A stretch of 64,000 nucleotides of DNA from Pseudomonas brassicacearum (GTDB taxonomy: Bacteria > Pseudomonadota > Gammaproteobacteria > Pseudomonadales > Pseudomonadaceae), in NCBI RefSeq assembly GCF_000585995.1, contig NZ_CP007410.1, positions 3,499,430-3,563,429 on the forward strand. The letters run 5' to 3'. The translations under genes and the position numbers were made by a program. The notes below the pieces were generated by a model, which saw nothing but the letters and a program-made list of their open reading frames with translations, ran no database searches and was not told the DNA's origin. The stretch's first letter is position 1. The number at the start of each line of letters is the position of its first letter. Shown here one piece after another: positions 26,256 through 35,644 of the stretch.

Positions 26256-28354
26256 TGAATCTGATTATCGACCTGCTAAACCGTCTGGCACTCGCGGCGA
26301 TGCGCCGCTCAGAAGTCGTCGGCGCGTTTATCGTGCTGGCTATTGTGTTCATGATGATTACTCCGATACCCACCTGGCTGGTGGACATTCTGATCGCGGT
26401 GAACATCTGCATCTCCTGTCTGCTGATCATGTTGGCCATGCAGTTGCCTCGCCCACTCGCCTTCTCGACGTTCCCTTCGGTGCTGCTGATCACAACCATG
26501 TTTCGCCTGGCACTGTCGATTGCCACGACCCGGCTGATTCTGCTGGACCAGGACGCCGGGCACATCGTGGAAGCGTTCGGACAATTCGTGGTGGGCGGCA
26601 ACCTGGCGGTCGGCATGGTGATTTTCATGATTCTGACGGTGGTGAATTTCATGGTCATCACCAAGGGTTCGGAACGGGTGGCCGAAGTAGGCGCACGCTT
26701 CACGCTTGACGCCATGCCCGGTAAACAGATGTCGATCGACAGCGACTTACGTGCCAACCTCATCAGCGTCCACGAGGCCAAGCGCAGGCGGTCGGAGCTT
26801 GGCAAGGAAAGCCAGCTGTTTGGCGCGATGGACGGAGCAATGAAGTTCGTCAACGGCGACGCAATCGCCAGCCTGATCATCGTCGCGATCAACATGATTG
26901 GCGGTATCACCATTGGCGTTATACAACACGGCATGACTGCCGGCGATGCAGTGCAGCTGTATTCGGTGCTGACCATCGGCGACGGCCTCATTGCACAGAT
27001 CCCCGCGCTGCTGATCTCCGTGACGGCCGGCATGATCATCACTCGCGTGCCGAACGAAGATGCCGCCGGGCCGGCCAATATCGGCCGTGAAATTGCCGAA
27101 CAGATCACCAGCCAGCCCAAGGCCTGGATCATCGCCTCGGCAGCGATGCTCGGCTTCGCCGCCATGCCCGGGATGCCGACCATGGTGTTCATCACGATCG
27201 CCATCATCTGTTGCGGCGGCGGCCTGTTGCAGATCAATCGCGCCAAACCCAAGGGCAATCAAGAGCAAGCTGCCCCGACAACTCCGGAAAATAACGGACA
27301 GGAAGACCTGCGAATGTTCCTGCCCAGCCGCCAGTTTGTCCTGCAATTTCATCCCAGCCAGAGTCTTGAGCGGATCGAAGCCCTGGTCAGCGAGATTCGT
27401 CAACGGCGCAATCGCCTGGTGGTGAACTTCGGGCTGACGCTGCCCTCGTTCATCATTGAATACCAGGCGCATCTGGAGCCGGATGAATTCCGCTTTACGG
27501 TCTATGAGGTTCCTGTACTCAGGGCCACGTTCAGCGAGACCCTGGTAGCTATCGATGGCTCCTCACAGGCCATTGAGAACGACCCGCAATACAGCAAAGG
27601 CAGTTCGGAACGGCAGGAAAGCCAATGGATCTGGCTACCGGCCGATGCTGAACACCTGCACAATTGCGACGTGGAAATTATCAGCCCCAGTACGCTGATT
27701 ATCGAACGCATGGAGCGCGCGCTGCAGATTTGCGGTCCGCAATTCATCGGGCTGCAGGAAACCAAAGCGATCCTCGGTTGGCTGGAAACAGAACAACCGG
27801 AACTGGCGCAGGAGCTGCAGCGCGTCATGCCTCTCGCGCGTTTTTCTCAGGTGCTGCAGCGGTTGGCTTCCGAATGCGTGCCCCTGCGCGGCATCCGGGT
27901 GATCGCCGAAACCTTGATCGAACATGGGCAACATGAGCGCGATGTCCTGGCCCTCACCGATTATGTACGTATCGCCCTCAAGTCGCTGATCTACAACCAA
28001 TATTGCAGCCAGGAGGGATTGCTCGTCTGGCTATTCACCCCTGAGAGCGAAGGCATCCTGCGTGACAGCCTGCGTCAGACGCAAACCGAGACGTTCTTTG
28101 CCCTGAACAGCGAATCCAGCCTGATGCTGGTTCAACAATTGCGCATGGCTTTCCCGCAACGATCGTCAGAACGCGCGGTGATGTTGGTCGCCCAGGATCT
28201 GCGCGCGCCACTACGCACGTTATTGCAGGACGAGTTCCATCACGTGCCGGTGCTCTCCTTTGCCGAGATCACCAATGCCTCCGAGGTGAAGGTCCTCGGC
28301 CGTTTCGACCTGGAAAATGAATTCCTGCCCTTGGAAGACGACTATGCGGCTTGA
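26255..28354 (+). CDS. hrcV: HrcV (SctV) export gate
   Basis: 699-residue inner-membrane export-gate protein of the FlhA/SctV family. The N-terminal half has about eight helices with the family signatures FPSVLLITTMFRLALSIATTR and VVNFMVITKGSERVAEVGARF, and the conserved FIPEP-type loop LDAMPGKQMSIDSDLRAN. The C-terminal half (from about residue 350) is the cytoplasmic ring domain that receives chaperones and substrates. ATG overlaps the hrpJ stop. Length is normal for HrcV. Confidence 0.97.
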   Translation: MNLIIDLLNRLALAAMRRSEVVGAFIVLAIVFMMITPIPTWLVDILIAVNICISCLLIMLAMQLPRPLAFSTFPSVLLITTMFRLALSIATTRLILLDQDAGHIVEAFGQFVVGGNLAVGMVIFMILTVVNFMVITKGSERVAEVGARFTLDAMPGKQMSIDSDLRANLISVHEAKRRRSELGKESQLFGAMDGAMKFVNGDAIASLIIVAINMIGGITIGVIQHGMTAGDAVQLYSVLTIGDGLIAQIPALLISVTAGMIITRVPNEDAAGPANIGREIAEQITSQPKAWIIASAAMLGFAAMPGMPTMVFITIAIICCGGGLLQINRAKPKGNQEQAAPTTPENNGQEDLRMFLPSRQFVLQFHPSQSLERIEALVSEIRQRRNRLVVNFGLTLPSFIIEYQAHLEPDEFRFTVYEVPVLRATFSETLVAIDGSSQAIENDPQYSKGSSERQESQWIWLPADAEHLHNCDVEIISPSTLIIERMERALQICGPQFIGLQETKAILGWLETEQPELAQELQRVMPLARFSQVLQRLASECVPLRGIRVIAETLIEHGQHERDVLALTDYVRIALKSLIYNQYCSQEGLLVWLFTPESEGILRDSLRQTQTETFFALNSESSLMLVQQLRMAFPQRSSERAVMLVAQDLRAPLRTLLQDEFHHVPVLSFAEITNASEVKVLGRFDLENEFLPLEDDYAA

Positions 28355-29331
28355 TGTCGAGTGCCTTCGCGATGTTTGAACTACGTGTATTGAATGGGCT
28401 GCACCAGGGCGCTGCATTGCCGTTGGTCGGTGACCAATGGGTGATCGGCGCCAACGACGACCATGATCTGGCGTTATACGACCCGGGCATCGCCTCGCTC
28501 CACTGTCGGTTGAGCAGAACCGAGGAAGGCTGGAACCTGGCGGCCGAACAGATGCCGGTCAACGACGACGAAGGGCGTGCGTCAAACGCTATCACATTGA
28601 CGCCGAACCAACCGTTCGCCGTCGCAAACGTCTGGCTGTGCCTGGCATCCGCCGAAGAGCCATGGCCTGACGTACCGGCTCTGGCCACGCCTGCGGATGC
28701 CAACGGCCAGCCGCCTCAGTCGTCAGCGTCTCCGGCGCGTAAATCGATGCCAGGCGTGCCATCCTTGAAGCTGATATCGGCGGTGGTCGCTGGCGTGGTC
28801 GTAGGCCTGGTCGGTGGCGCCTGGGGCCTTAGCCAGTCCGAAGCCCCGCCGAGCGCCGTCAAGGTTACCGCGGCCAAGGCGCGTCAAAGTCCGGCGCAGC
28901 CCTCCCCGGCGACTGCTTCCGCCCAATCCTCCGGTAGCACGAGCCTGAAAGATCGGGAACAGATCCGCCGGCTCCTGACCACTCAATTGGCGGAACGCCT
29001 GCTCACAGAGGTCACCGTCGAGGAGCTTGACGAAGGATTGGTGCTCAAAGGCAACCTCAAGGAGGAAGCGCTTGAGGTCTATCAGCGAATGCTCAAGAGT
29101 TTCATAGAGCGCCACCCCACCACGGTCCCGATGGTCGATCAAGTCGGCATCGTCAGGACCAGCCTGCCGTTCACCCTGGTGCAAATCATCGCCGGCAACA
29201 ACGCACACCTGGTGACCGCCGACGGCCTGCAGATTTATGTTGGCGATGTGGTGCAGGGCCTGCGTTTGACGCGGATAGATGAGCACAAAATCATCTTCGA
29301 TGGCGACCAGCATATCGAGGTGAGCTGGTGA
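28354..29331 (+). CDS. hrpQ: HrpQ (SctD-type basal-body protein)
   Basis: 325 residues. N-terminal FHA-like cytoplasmic domain (MFELRVLNGLHQGAALPLVG and DPGIASLHCRLSR), a Pro/Ser-rich linker, one membrane segment at about 143-162 (LISAVVAGVVVGLVGGAWGL), then a periplasmic ring-building part (LLTEVTVEELDEGLVLKGNL). This is the SctD/YscD arrangement. The ATG overlaps the hrcV stop. Confidence 0.92.
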   Translation: MSSAFAMFELRVLNGLHQGAALPLVGDQWVIGANDDHDLALYDPGIASLHCRLSRTEEGWNLAAEQMPVNDDEGRASNAITLTPNQPFAVANVWLCLASAEEPWPDVPALATPADANGQPPQSSASPARKSMPGVPSLKLISAVVAGVVVGLVGGAWGLSQSEAPPSAVKVTAAKARQSPAQPSPATASAQSSGSTSLKDREQIRRLLTTQLAERLLTEVTVEELDEGLVLKGNLKEEALEVYQRMLKSFIERHPTTVPMVDQVGIVRTSLPFTLVQIIAGNNAHLVTADGLQIYVGDVVQGLRLTRIDEHKIIFDGDQHIEVSW

Positions 29332-30677
29332 CCGATGCGCTTGAACAATGGGCTCGACAACAGCGTGCGCGACTGGCCAGTTGTTCGGCCGTGCGAATCA
29401 GCGGCAAGGTTTCGGCGGTGAGCGGGATACTGCTGGAGTGCCAGGTGCCTGCGGCCAAGATTGGCGATCTTTGCGAGGTCAGCAAGGCGGACGGCAGCTC
29501 AATGCTGGCGGAAATTGTCGGTTTTACCGATCAGTGCACACTGCTCAGTGCCCTTGGCACCCCTGCCGGCATTCAAGTCGGGGCCCGTATCCAACCGCTT
29601 GGGATGGCTCACCGCATAGGGGTGGATGATCAGTTGCTCGGAAGCGTGCTCGATGGTTTTGGTCGACCGTTGCTGGGCGACGGCCTCGGCGCTTTTGCCG
29701 ATGTCCATGATGGCCGCAGCACCACGGCGGTGATTGCCGACGCCCTTCCACCGATGCAAAAACCACGCATCAGCCACCCGCTGCCCACCGGTATTCGCGC
29801 CATCGACAGCGCCATCCTGTTGGGCGAAGGGCAGCGTGTCGGATTGTTTGCCGGAGCGGGCTGCGGCAAGACCACGCTGCTGGCGGAGATGGCCAGGAAC
29901 ATGGACTGCGACGTCATCGTTTTCGGCCTGATCGGCGAACGGGGACGGGAGCTGCGCGAGTTCCTCGACCATGAACTGGATGATGAATTACGCCGGCGTT
30001 CGGTACTGATCTGCGCCACCTCCGATCGCTCCAGCATGGAGCGTGCGCGCGCCGCTTTCACCGCCACCGCTATCGCGGAAGCCTACCGTCAGCGCGGCAT
30101 GAAAGTGCTCTTGCTGATTGACTCGCTCACCCGTTTTGCCCGTGCTCAACGGGAAATCGGCATCGCCGCCGGGGAACCGATCGGACGTGGCGGCCTGCCC
30201 CCCTCGGTCTACACCCTGCTGCCGCAACTGGTCGAGCGCGCGGGCATGAGCGAGAACGGCTCGATCACCGCTATCTACACCGTGTTGATCGAGGCCGACT
30301 CGATGAACGATCCCGTCGCCGACGAAGTCAGGTCGTTGCTCGACGGGCACATCGTGCTGTCGCGCAAGTTGGCCGAGCGTGGACACTATCCGGCCATTGA
30401 CGTGCCCGCGAGCATCAGCCGGATCCTCGGCAACGTCACCAGCCGCGAGCATGTCCAGGCCAATAATCGCCTGCGCCAGTTGATGGCGGCCTATAAGCAG
30501 GTGGAAATGCTTCTGCGCCTGGGTGAATACCAGGCCGGCGCCGACCCGGTCACTGATCTGGCAGTACAACTGAACGACAGCATCAACCGCTTCCTGCGCC
30601 AGGACCTGCGCGGGCCGGTAGCGCTTGAAGAAACTCTCGCCCAACTCAATCACATTACCTCGCAGCTGGTGGACTGA
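29328..30677 (+). CDS. hrcN: HrcN T3SS ATPase
   Basis: 449-residue F1-type hexameric ATPase that strips chaperones and unfolds substrates at the base of the injectisome. GTG start, overlapping the hrpQ stop in GTGA. Walker A GAGCGKTTLL at about 176-185, GLIGERGRELREFL, Walker B VLLLIDSLTRFARAQRE, and GRGGLPPSVYTLLPQLVERAG, the SctN signature. C-terminal helical domain intact. Confidence 0.97.
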   Translation: MTDALEQWARQQRARLASCSAVRISGKVSAVSGILLECQVPAAKIGDLCEVSKADGSSMLAEIVGFTDQCTLLSALGTPAGIQVGARIQPLGMAHRIGVDDQLLGSVLDGFGRPLLGDGLGAFADVHDGRSTTAVIADALPPMQKPRISHPLPTGIRAIDSAILLGEGQRVGLFAGAGCGKTTLLAEMARNMDCDVIVFGLIGERGRELREFLDHELDDELRRRSVLICATSDRSSMERARAAFTATAIAEAYRQRGMKVLLLIDSLTRFARAQREIGIAAGEPIGRGGLPPSVYTLLPQLVERAGMSENGSITAIYTVLIEADSMNDPVADEVRSLLDGHIVLSRKLAERGHYPAIDVPASISRILGNVTSREHVQANNRLRQLMAAYKQVEMLLRLGEYQAGADPVTDLAVQLNDSINRFLRQDLRGPVALEETLAQLNHITSQLVD

Positions 30678-30679
30678 CC

Positions 30680-31123
30680 TTGGACGAAGATCTCGATACG
30701 GACCCGGAGTGCCAGGCGTTGGAGCGCGTCATCGGCCTGCTCGGCCCTTTGCGCCAGCACCGCCAGGCCAGTGCCGAACGTGCCCGTGCGCGCCTTGCAC
30801 GAGAGGTGGCGAGGTTGCGCGAGCAACTGCTGGCCAGCGAAAGCTCAATGAACCAGGAGCGTACCAATCAGAAGCGCAAGCGGCGATCGCTAGCCGATAC
30901 CCACCTGCAAACCACTCTGGAATTGGCTGATATCGACCGCTGGCACGAAAAGGAGCGACGCATGCTTGATCGCCTCGCCCAGATCCGCCAGGACGTCAGC
31001 CAGTTGCGCCTGCACATCGAAGTGCAGGAGCAGTCGTTGCAACAAGCACAGCTGGACGTCAAGGCACGGCAACGCGCGGTGGAAAAACTCGCCTGCATGA
31101 GCGAGACACTCAGTGAGGAATAA
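30680..31123 (+). CDS. hrpO: HrpO (SctO-type stalk protein)
   Basis: 147-residue coiled-coil protein, FliJ/YscO-like, thought to bind the ATPase and help chaperone escort. Nearly the whole length is heptad-rich and Arg/Gln/Glu-rich (RARARLAREVARLREQLLAS; EKERRMLDRLAQIRQDVSQL). It has a TTG start three bases after the hrcN stop; no ATG is available nearby. The position between hrcN and hrpP identifies it. Confidence 0.88.
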   Translation: MDEDLDTDPECQALERVIGLLGPLRQHRQASAERARARLAREVARLREQLLASESSMNQERTNQKRKRRSLADTHLQTTLELADIDRWHEKERRMLDRLAQIRQDVSQLRLHIEVQEQSLQQAQLDVKARQRAVEKLACMSETLSEE

Positions 31124-31130
31124 GTGAGAC

Positions 31131-31691
31131 ATGACTACCCCCATCAAGCACACGCCACCCCAACGCCCTGCTCCACAGGCACCTGCCGCGGCTACAGCAA
31201 AACCCTCTGCCGCGGCATCCTCGGCGCCGTCGAGCAAGGGCAGCGAGGTCCAGCGCAACCGTCCGGTCGAGGTCAGATCTGCCAACGACGGCGTCAGGCC
31301 GCTGGACGCCGATGCGATGTTGTTCATGCAGATGCTTGTGCCACCGCCGCCCGCCTTTTCGGACGACCAGGGCAGCTCGGGCAATGGTTCGGGCTCGTTC
31401 TCGATGTTCGCGCCGCTCGACGGCATACCGACACAGTTGATTGATGAGCTGGCGCTGCAGTTGCCGCAACACGGCAATCGTCCTTTCAGCGCCACCCTGC
31501 TCATGCCCAATCTGGGCAAGGTCCAGATTCGTGCCCAGAAACGAGACAGCCATTGGGGCATCGAACTCGGCTTGGAACGCGCAGACGTCCTGGAGCGATT
31601 GACCAAGCATCATGGCGCCTGCCAGCAAGCGTTCGCCCAGGCGCTGGACCATGACGTCGAGCTGAGATTACAGCCGACGGGGCCTGCATGA
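31131..31691 (+). CDS. hrpP: HrpP (SctP-type substrate-specificity switch)
   Basis: 186 residues. The first 60 are Pro/Ala/Ser-rich and disordered; the C-terminal half (LPQHGNRPFSATLLMPNLGK, then QIRAQKRDSHWGIELGLERA) has the pattern of the T3S4/FliK-type switch domain. In P. syringae HrpP controls pilus-to-effector switching and is itself secreted. The stop overlaps the hrcQa start. Confidence 0.88.
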   Translation: MTTPIKHTPPQRPAPQAPAAATAKPSAAASSAPSSKGSEVQRNRPVEVRSANDGVRPLDADAMLFMQMLVPPPPAFSDDQGSSGNGSGSFSMFAPLDGIPTQLIDELALQLPQHGNRPFSATLLMPNLGKVQIRAQKRDSHWGIELGLERADVLERLTKHHGACQQAFAQALDHDVELRLQPTGPA

Positions 31692-32410
31692 AAAAACTCA
31701 GCCTGCGACGCCTGTCGAGCACGGCCGCAATGGCCTCCCTGGCCTTGGGGCGCGGCCGTTTCCTGGAGTTCACCAGCGGAGCTGAAAAGATGCGCATGAC
31801 GCTCGCTCCGCTGACATCCTGCGGCGCCATTGCCGATGAGCGCTGGATAGGCTTGTCCAGCCGACACGGCCCCCTGCTGTTGTCGAACGCCGATGCGCTG
31901 CTGAGCCTGTGCGGTGAAGTTCCCGTGCTCACCGTCGAGCCGCCACAAGCGTGGTATTGGCAGTTGATCAATCAACGGATGGCGCCGGTGCTGTCCGACC
32001 TGCTCGCACCGTTGGCGCCACTGGCCGAGGAGCCGGCACTGGATGACCGCTGGGATTGTCGCGTGCTCATCGAGCGCCATGGCGAGAAAGCCTACGGAAC
32101 GCTAAGCCTCGGCGCCGAATCGCTGCTGCAGTTACTGAATGACGCACCGTGGCGATTTATCGAACAAACCGTGCCTGAGCGTTGGGTCCTGGCCCATCCG
32201 GTCATCGTTGGGCGCATGGACTTGCTGGTCAGTCAGCTGCGCTCATTACGTCCAGGCGATGTGCTGTTGCCTGCCGAGGCAGTCTTCGACGTTCAAGGTC
32301 GAGGAAACCTGCAACTGGGCAACCAGCGTTGGGCGGTTTGTAGCGAAGACCGCAATGATCACTTACAGCTCAGGCTGATTCACGAAGAAGGCTCCATTCA
32401 TGAGCAATGA
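31688..32410 (+). CDS. hrcQa: HrcQa (C-ring protein, N-terminal half of split SctQ)
   Basis: 240-residue cytoplasmic sorting-platform protein. As in P. syringae, SctQ is split into HrcQa and HrcQb. A first SPOA-like domain is seen near the C-terminus (LVSQLRSLRPGDVLLPAEAV, then QGRGNLQLGNQRWAV). ATG overlaps hrpP, and the end overlaps hrcQb by 11 bases. Confidence 0.92.
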   Translation: MKKLSLRRLSSTAAMASLALGRGRFLEFTSGAEKMRMTLAPLTSCGAIADERWIGLSSRHGPLLLSNADALLSLCGEVPVLTVEPPQAWYWQLINQRMAPVLSDLLAPLAPLAEEPALDDRWDCRVLIERHGEKAYGTLSLGAESLLQLLNDAPWRFIEQTVPERWVLAHPVIVGRMDLLVSQLRSLRPGDVLLPAEAVFDVQGRGNLQLGNQRWAVCSEDRNDHLQLRLIHEEGSIHEQ

Positions 32411-32780
32411 ACCGCAGGATGAAGAACCGTTGTACGAGTTCGACAATAACGATGAGTTGACGACCCAGGAAGCGAACGACGACCAGCAGGAACGGCTCGA
32501 TTCAGCACAGCCAGACGACACCCTCCCGCAAGACGCTGCGACGCAGCCGCCATCGCCCTTGTCCGGCGTGACCCTGGCGTTGACCGTACGGTGTGGCGAA
32601 GTGAAGCTGAGCCTCGAAGCGCTCGGCCGTCTGGCGGCTGGTTCCGTGGTGGATGTCACGGGCATGGCACCGGGCGCAGCGACGTTATGCCATGAAGAGC
32701 GGGTGGTCGCCTACGGTGAGCTGGTAGACGTGGATGGACGCTTGGGCATGCAAATCACTCGCTTGGTATTTGATCAATGA
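32400..32780 (+). CDS. hrcQb: HrcQb (C-ring protein, C-terminal half of split SctQ)
   Basis: 126 residues: an acidic, disordered N-terminal 50, then the SPOA/FliN domain ([20 protein letters not shown], then [20 protein letters not shown]). It forms the C-ring with HrcQa. It overlaps both neighbours, which suggests tight coupling. Confidence 0.94.
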   Translation: MSNEPQDEEPLYEFDNNDELTTQEANDDQQERLDSAQPDDTLPQDAATQPPSPLSGVTLALTVRCGEVKLSLEALGRLAAGSVVDVTGMAPGAATLCHEERVVAYGELVDVDGRLGMQITRLVFDQ

Positions 32781-33430
32781 TTCTGGATGGCATGAACCCG
32801 ATCATGCTCGCGCTGTTTCTGGGTGCGCTCTCGCTGATTCCGTTGTTTTTGATTGTCTGCACCGCATTTCTGAAAATCTCCATGGTGTTGCTGATAACGC
32901 GCAATGCCATCGGCGTTCAACAGGTTCCGCCCAATATGGCGTTGTACGGCATTGCCCTGGCGGCGACGATGTTCGTGATGGCTCCGGTGGCTTATGAAAT
33001 CCAGCAACGGGTGGTTGAAAATCCTTTGCAGATAGGCACTACCGAACAACTTCAAGCCAGCGTGAACACGGTCATCGCCCCGCTGCAAAACTTCATGAGC
33101 CGTAACACCGATCCAGACGTCCTGACTCATCTGGTCGACAACACCCATCGCATGTGGCCCGCGGAACTGGCCGAAAAAGCCAGCAGCAAGGATCTGCTGC
33201 TGGCGATTCCAGCCTTCGTATTGTCGGAGCTGCAGGCCGGGTTCGAGATCGGTTTTCTGATTTACATTCCATTCATCGTCATTGATCTGATCGTGTCCAA
33301 CCTGCTACTTGCGCTTGGCATGCAAATGGTCTCGCCCATGACCATTTCGCTGCCACTCAAACTGCTGCTGTTCGTCCTTGTCCAGGGCTGGACGCGGTTA
33401 CTCGACAGTCTGTTCTATTCCTATCTGTGA
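32777..33430 (+). CDS. hrcR: HrcR (SctR) export apparatus
   Basis: 217-residue FliP/SctR inner-membrane protein of the export gate core. Four helices; signatures [40 protein letters not shown], and [25 protein letters not shown] overlap with hrcQb. Confidence 0.97.
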   Translation: MILDGMNPIMLALFLGALSLIPLFLIVCTAFLKISMVLLITRNAIGVQQVPPNMALYGIALAATMFVMAPVAYEIQQRVVENPLQIGTTEQLQASVNTVIAPLQNFMSRNTDPDVLTHLVDNTHRMWPAELAEKASSKDLLLAIPAFVLSELQAGFEIGFLIYIPFIVIDLIVSNLLLALGMQMVSPMTISLPLKLLLFVLVQGWTRLLDSLFYSYL

Positions 33431-33437
33431 GGCTGCC

Positions 33438-33704
33438 GTGGAAGCGCTGGAGTTGTTCAAACAGGGCATGTATCTGGTGGTGATTCTTACCGCACCACCG
33501 CTGCTGGTCGCGGTGCTGGTGGGCGTGCTGACGTCGCTCGTGCAAGCCTTGATGCAGATCCAGGACCAGACCCTGCCCTTTGGTATCAAGCTGGTCGCCG
33601 TGGGTGTGACCCTGGCGGCGACCGGCCGCTGGATCGGTGTTGAATTGATCCTGTTCATCAACACGGCGTTCGACCTTATCGCGCGCACCGGAGGCACCGT
33701 TTGA
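33438..33704 (+). CDS. hrcS: HrcS (SctS) export apparatus
   Basis: 88-residue two-helix FliQ/SctS protein. The start is GTG 33438 with GAGG 5 bases upstream, which gives MEALELFKQGMYLVVILTAP and the usual family length; longer upstream frames overlap hrcR and are rejected. Motif LVQALMQIQDQTLPFGIKLV is diagnostic. Confidence 0.95.
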   Translation: MEALELFKQGMYLVVILTAPPLLVAVLVGVLTSLVQALMQIQDQTLPFGIKLVAVGVTLAATGRWIGVELILFINTAFDLIARTGGTV

Positions 33705-34498
33705 TGCCATTCAATGCCGAGTATTTGTTCGAACTGATGCTCGGTATCGCATTAGCCATGGCCAGGATTCTGCCGTGCATGATGCTGGTGCCTGCGTTTT
33801 GCTTCAAATACCTCAAGGGGCCGCTGCGTTATGCCGTGACTTGCGCGGTTGCGATGGTTCCAGCGCCGAGCATCGGTCGGGTGTTGTCCGGACAACATGA
33901 AAACTGGCTGATGATCGGCGGTTTGTTGCTCAAGGAAATGGTCCTGGGCGTTCTGTTGGGGTTACTGCTGTATATGCCTTTCTGGATGTTCGCGACGGTA
34001 GGCGCCTTGCTCGACAGCCAGCGCGGCGCCCTCAGCGGCGGCCAGATCAACCCTTCCCTCGGGCCCGACGCGACGCCACTGGGCGAGTTGCTGCAGGAAG
34101 TGCTGATCATGCTGGTCATCCTGTCCGGCGGCCTCTCGCTGATTACCCAGGTCATCTGGGACAGCTATATCATTTGGCCGCCCACCGCATGGATGCCAAT
34201 CATGACGGTAGAGGGGCTGGACATATTGCTTGGCGAGCTGAACAGGACCCTGCAGCACGCATTGCTTTACGCGGCGCCGTTCATAGGCCTGTTGCTGCTG
34301 ATTGAGGCCGCTTTCGCCATCGTCGGTCTTTATGCCCAGCAACTGAATGTTTCGATTCTGGCGATGCCGGCCAAGAGCGTTATCGGTTTGCTGTTTCTGC
34401 TCGTGTATCTGCCCACGCTGCTCGATCTGGGTAACGCCGAGGTCGGACGCTGGTTCGATTTGAAGTTTCTGCTGAACCTGTTGGTAAAAGTGCCGTGA
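33704..34498 (+). CDS. hrcT: HrcT (SctT) export apparatus
   Basis: 264-residue FliR/SctT membrane protein with about seven helices (ELMLGIALAMARILPCMMLV; GLLLKEMVLGVLLGLLLYMP; AAPFIGLLLLIEAAFAIVGL). ATG 33704 overlaps the hrcS stop. Confidence 0.96.
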   Translation: MPFNAEYLFELMLGIALAMARILPCMMLVPAFCFKYLKGPLRYAVTCAVAMVPAPSIGRVLSGQHENWLMIGGLLLKEMVLGVLLGLLLYMPFWMFATVGALLDSQRGALSGGQINPSLGPDATPLGELLQEVLIMLVILSGGLSLITQVIWDSYIIWPPTAWMPIMTVEGLDILLGELNRTLQHALLYAAPFIGLLLLIEAAFAIVGLYAQQLNVSILAMPAKSVIGLLFLLVYLPTLLDLGNAEVGRWFDLKFLLNLLVKVP

Positions 34499-35571
34499 GC
34501 GAAAAAACCGAAAAGGCGACGCCAAAGAAAGAACGCGACGCGAGGGAAAAAGGCCAGGTTGGGCAGAGCCAGGACCTGGCCAAACTGCTGGTGCTGATGG
34601 TGGTCAGCGAAGTCTGCCTGGGCATGGCCGAGGACAGCATGACGCGCCTCCAGCACCTCACCGAATTACCCTTGCGACGACTGAACGAACCCTTCGCCAG
34701 TACTGCCATTGAGCTCAGCGGCACAGCGCTGTGGACACTTGTTTCCTTCATCGCGGCCAGCGTCGGCGTGGCGATTCTGATACGCCTGGCCGGCACCTGG
34801 ATGCAGATCGGATTTCTCTTTGCGCCCAAGGCCCTGAAGGTCGATCTCGGCAAGCTCAATCCAATCGGCCAGATCAAGCAGATGTTCTCTAAACAGAATC
34901 TGATGAACCTGCTGCTGAGCGTCCTCAAAGCGCTGGCCATTGCGGTCATTCTGTATGTCTCGATCATGCCCATCCTGGGCAAGCTGGTGCTGTTGGCCGA
35001 CACCGATCTCGTCACCTATTGGCGCTCGTTGCTGGAGGTGTTTCGGAACATCTTGCGCAACACCTTGGGCCTGTTGCTGGTGATCGGCATGGTCGACTTT
35101 GCCCTGCAAAAATATTTTCACGCCAAGAAATTGCGCATGAGCCACGAAGACATCAAGCAGGAATACAAGCAGTCCGAAGGCGATCCGCACGTCAAAGGCC
35201 ATCGTCGTCAGCTGGCGCACGAACTGCTCAACTCCGAACCCAGCACCGCCCCCCGGCCGGTCGAGGATGCCGACCTGCTGTTGGTCAATCCGACCCACTA
35301 CGCGGTGGCACTGTTCTATCGACCAGGCCAGACACCTTTGCCACTGATTCATTGCAAAGGACAAGACGATGATGCGCTGGCCCTGATCAAGCGCGCCCAG
35401 GATGCCAAGATCCCGGTGGTCCAGTGTGTTTGGCTGGCGCGTGCGTTGTACACCGTTCGCACGGGTCGCCATATACCGCGCGAAACGCTGCTGGAAGTTG
35501 CCCACATCTATCAGGTCATTCGCCAGCTTGATGAAGTCACCGAGGAAATCATCCAGCTCGAAACCCACTGA
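34495..35571 (+). CDS. hrcU: HrcU (SctU) autocleaving export switch
   Basis: 358-residue FlhB/SctU protein. GTG start overlapping the hrcT stop. The opening SEKTEKATPKKERDAREKGQ is the family signature; four membrane helices; then the cytoplasmic domain with the autocleavage motif NPTH at residues 265-268, intact. Last conserved gene of the operon. Confidence 0.97.
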   Translation: MSEKTEKATPKKERDAREKGQVGQSQDLAKLLVLMVVSEVCLGMAEDSMTRLQHLTELPLRRLNEPFASTAIELSGTALWTLVSFIAASVGVAILIRLAGTWMQIGFLFAPKALKVDLGKLNPIGQIKQMFSKQNLMNLLLSVLKALAIAVILYVSIMPILGKLVLLADTDLVTYWRSLLEVFRNILRNTLGLLLVIGMVDFALQKYFHAKKLRMSHEDIKQEYKQSEGDPHVKGHRRQLAHELLNSEPSTAPRPVEDADLLLVNPTHYAVALFYRPGQTPLPLIHCKGQDDDALALIKRAQDAKIPVVQCVWLARALYTVRTGRHIPRETLLEVAHIYQVIRQLDEVTEEIIQLETH

Positions 35572-35644
35572 CCCACCGTCCCAGTCATAAAACTTTAATA
35601 CCTGTGCGCTTTAATGGCGGTCAAAACTCTTGGAAGTTTACCCC

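Noticed and set aside
26236..27258. Minus-strand frame opposite hrcV
   Set aside because: Hydrophobic mirror of membrane helices of HrcV, no ribosome site.
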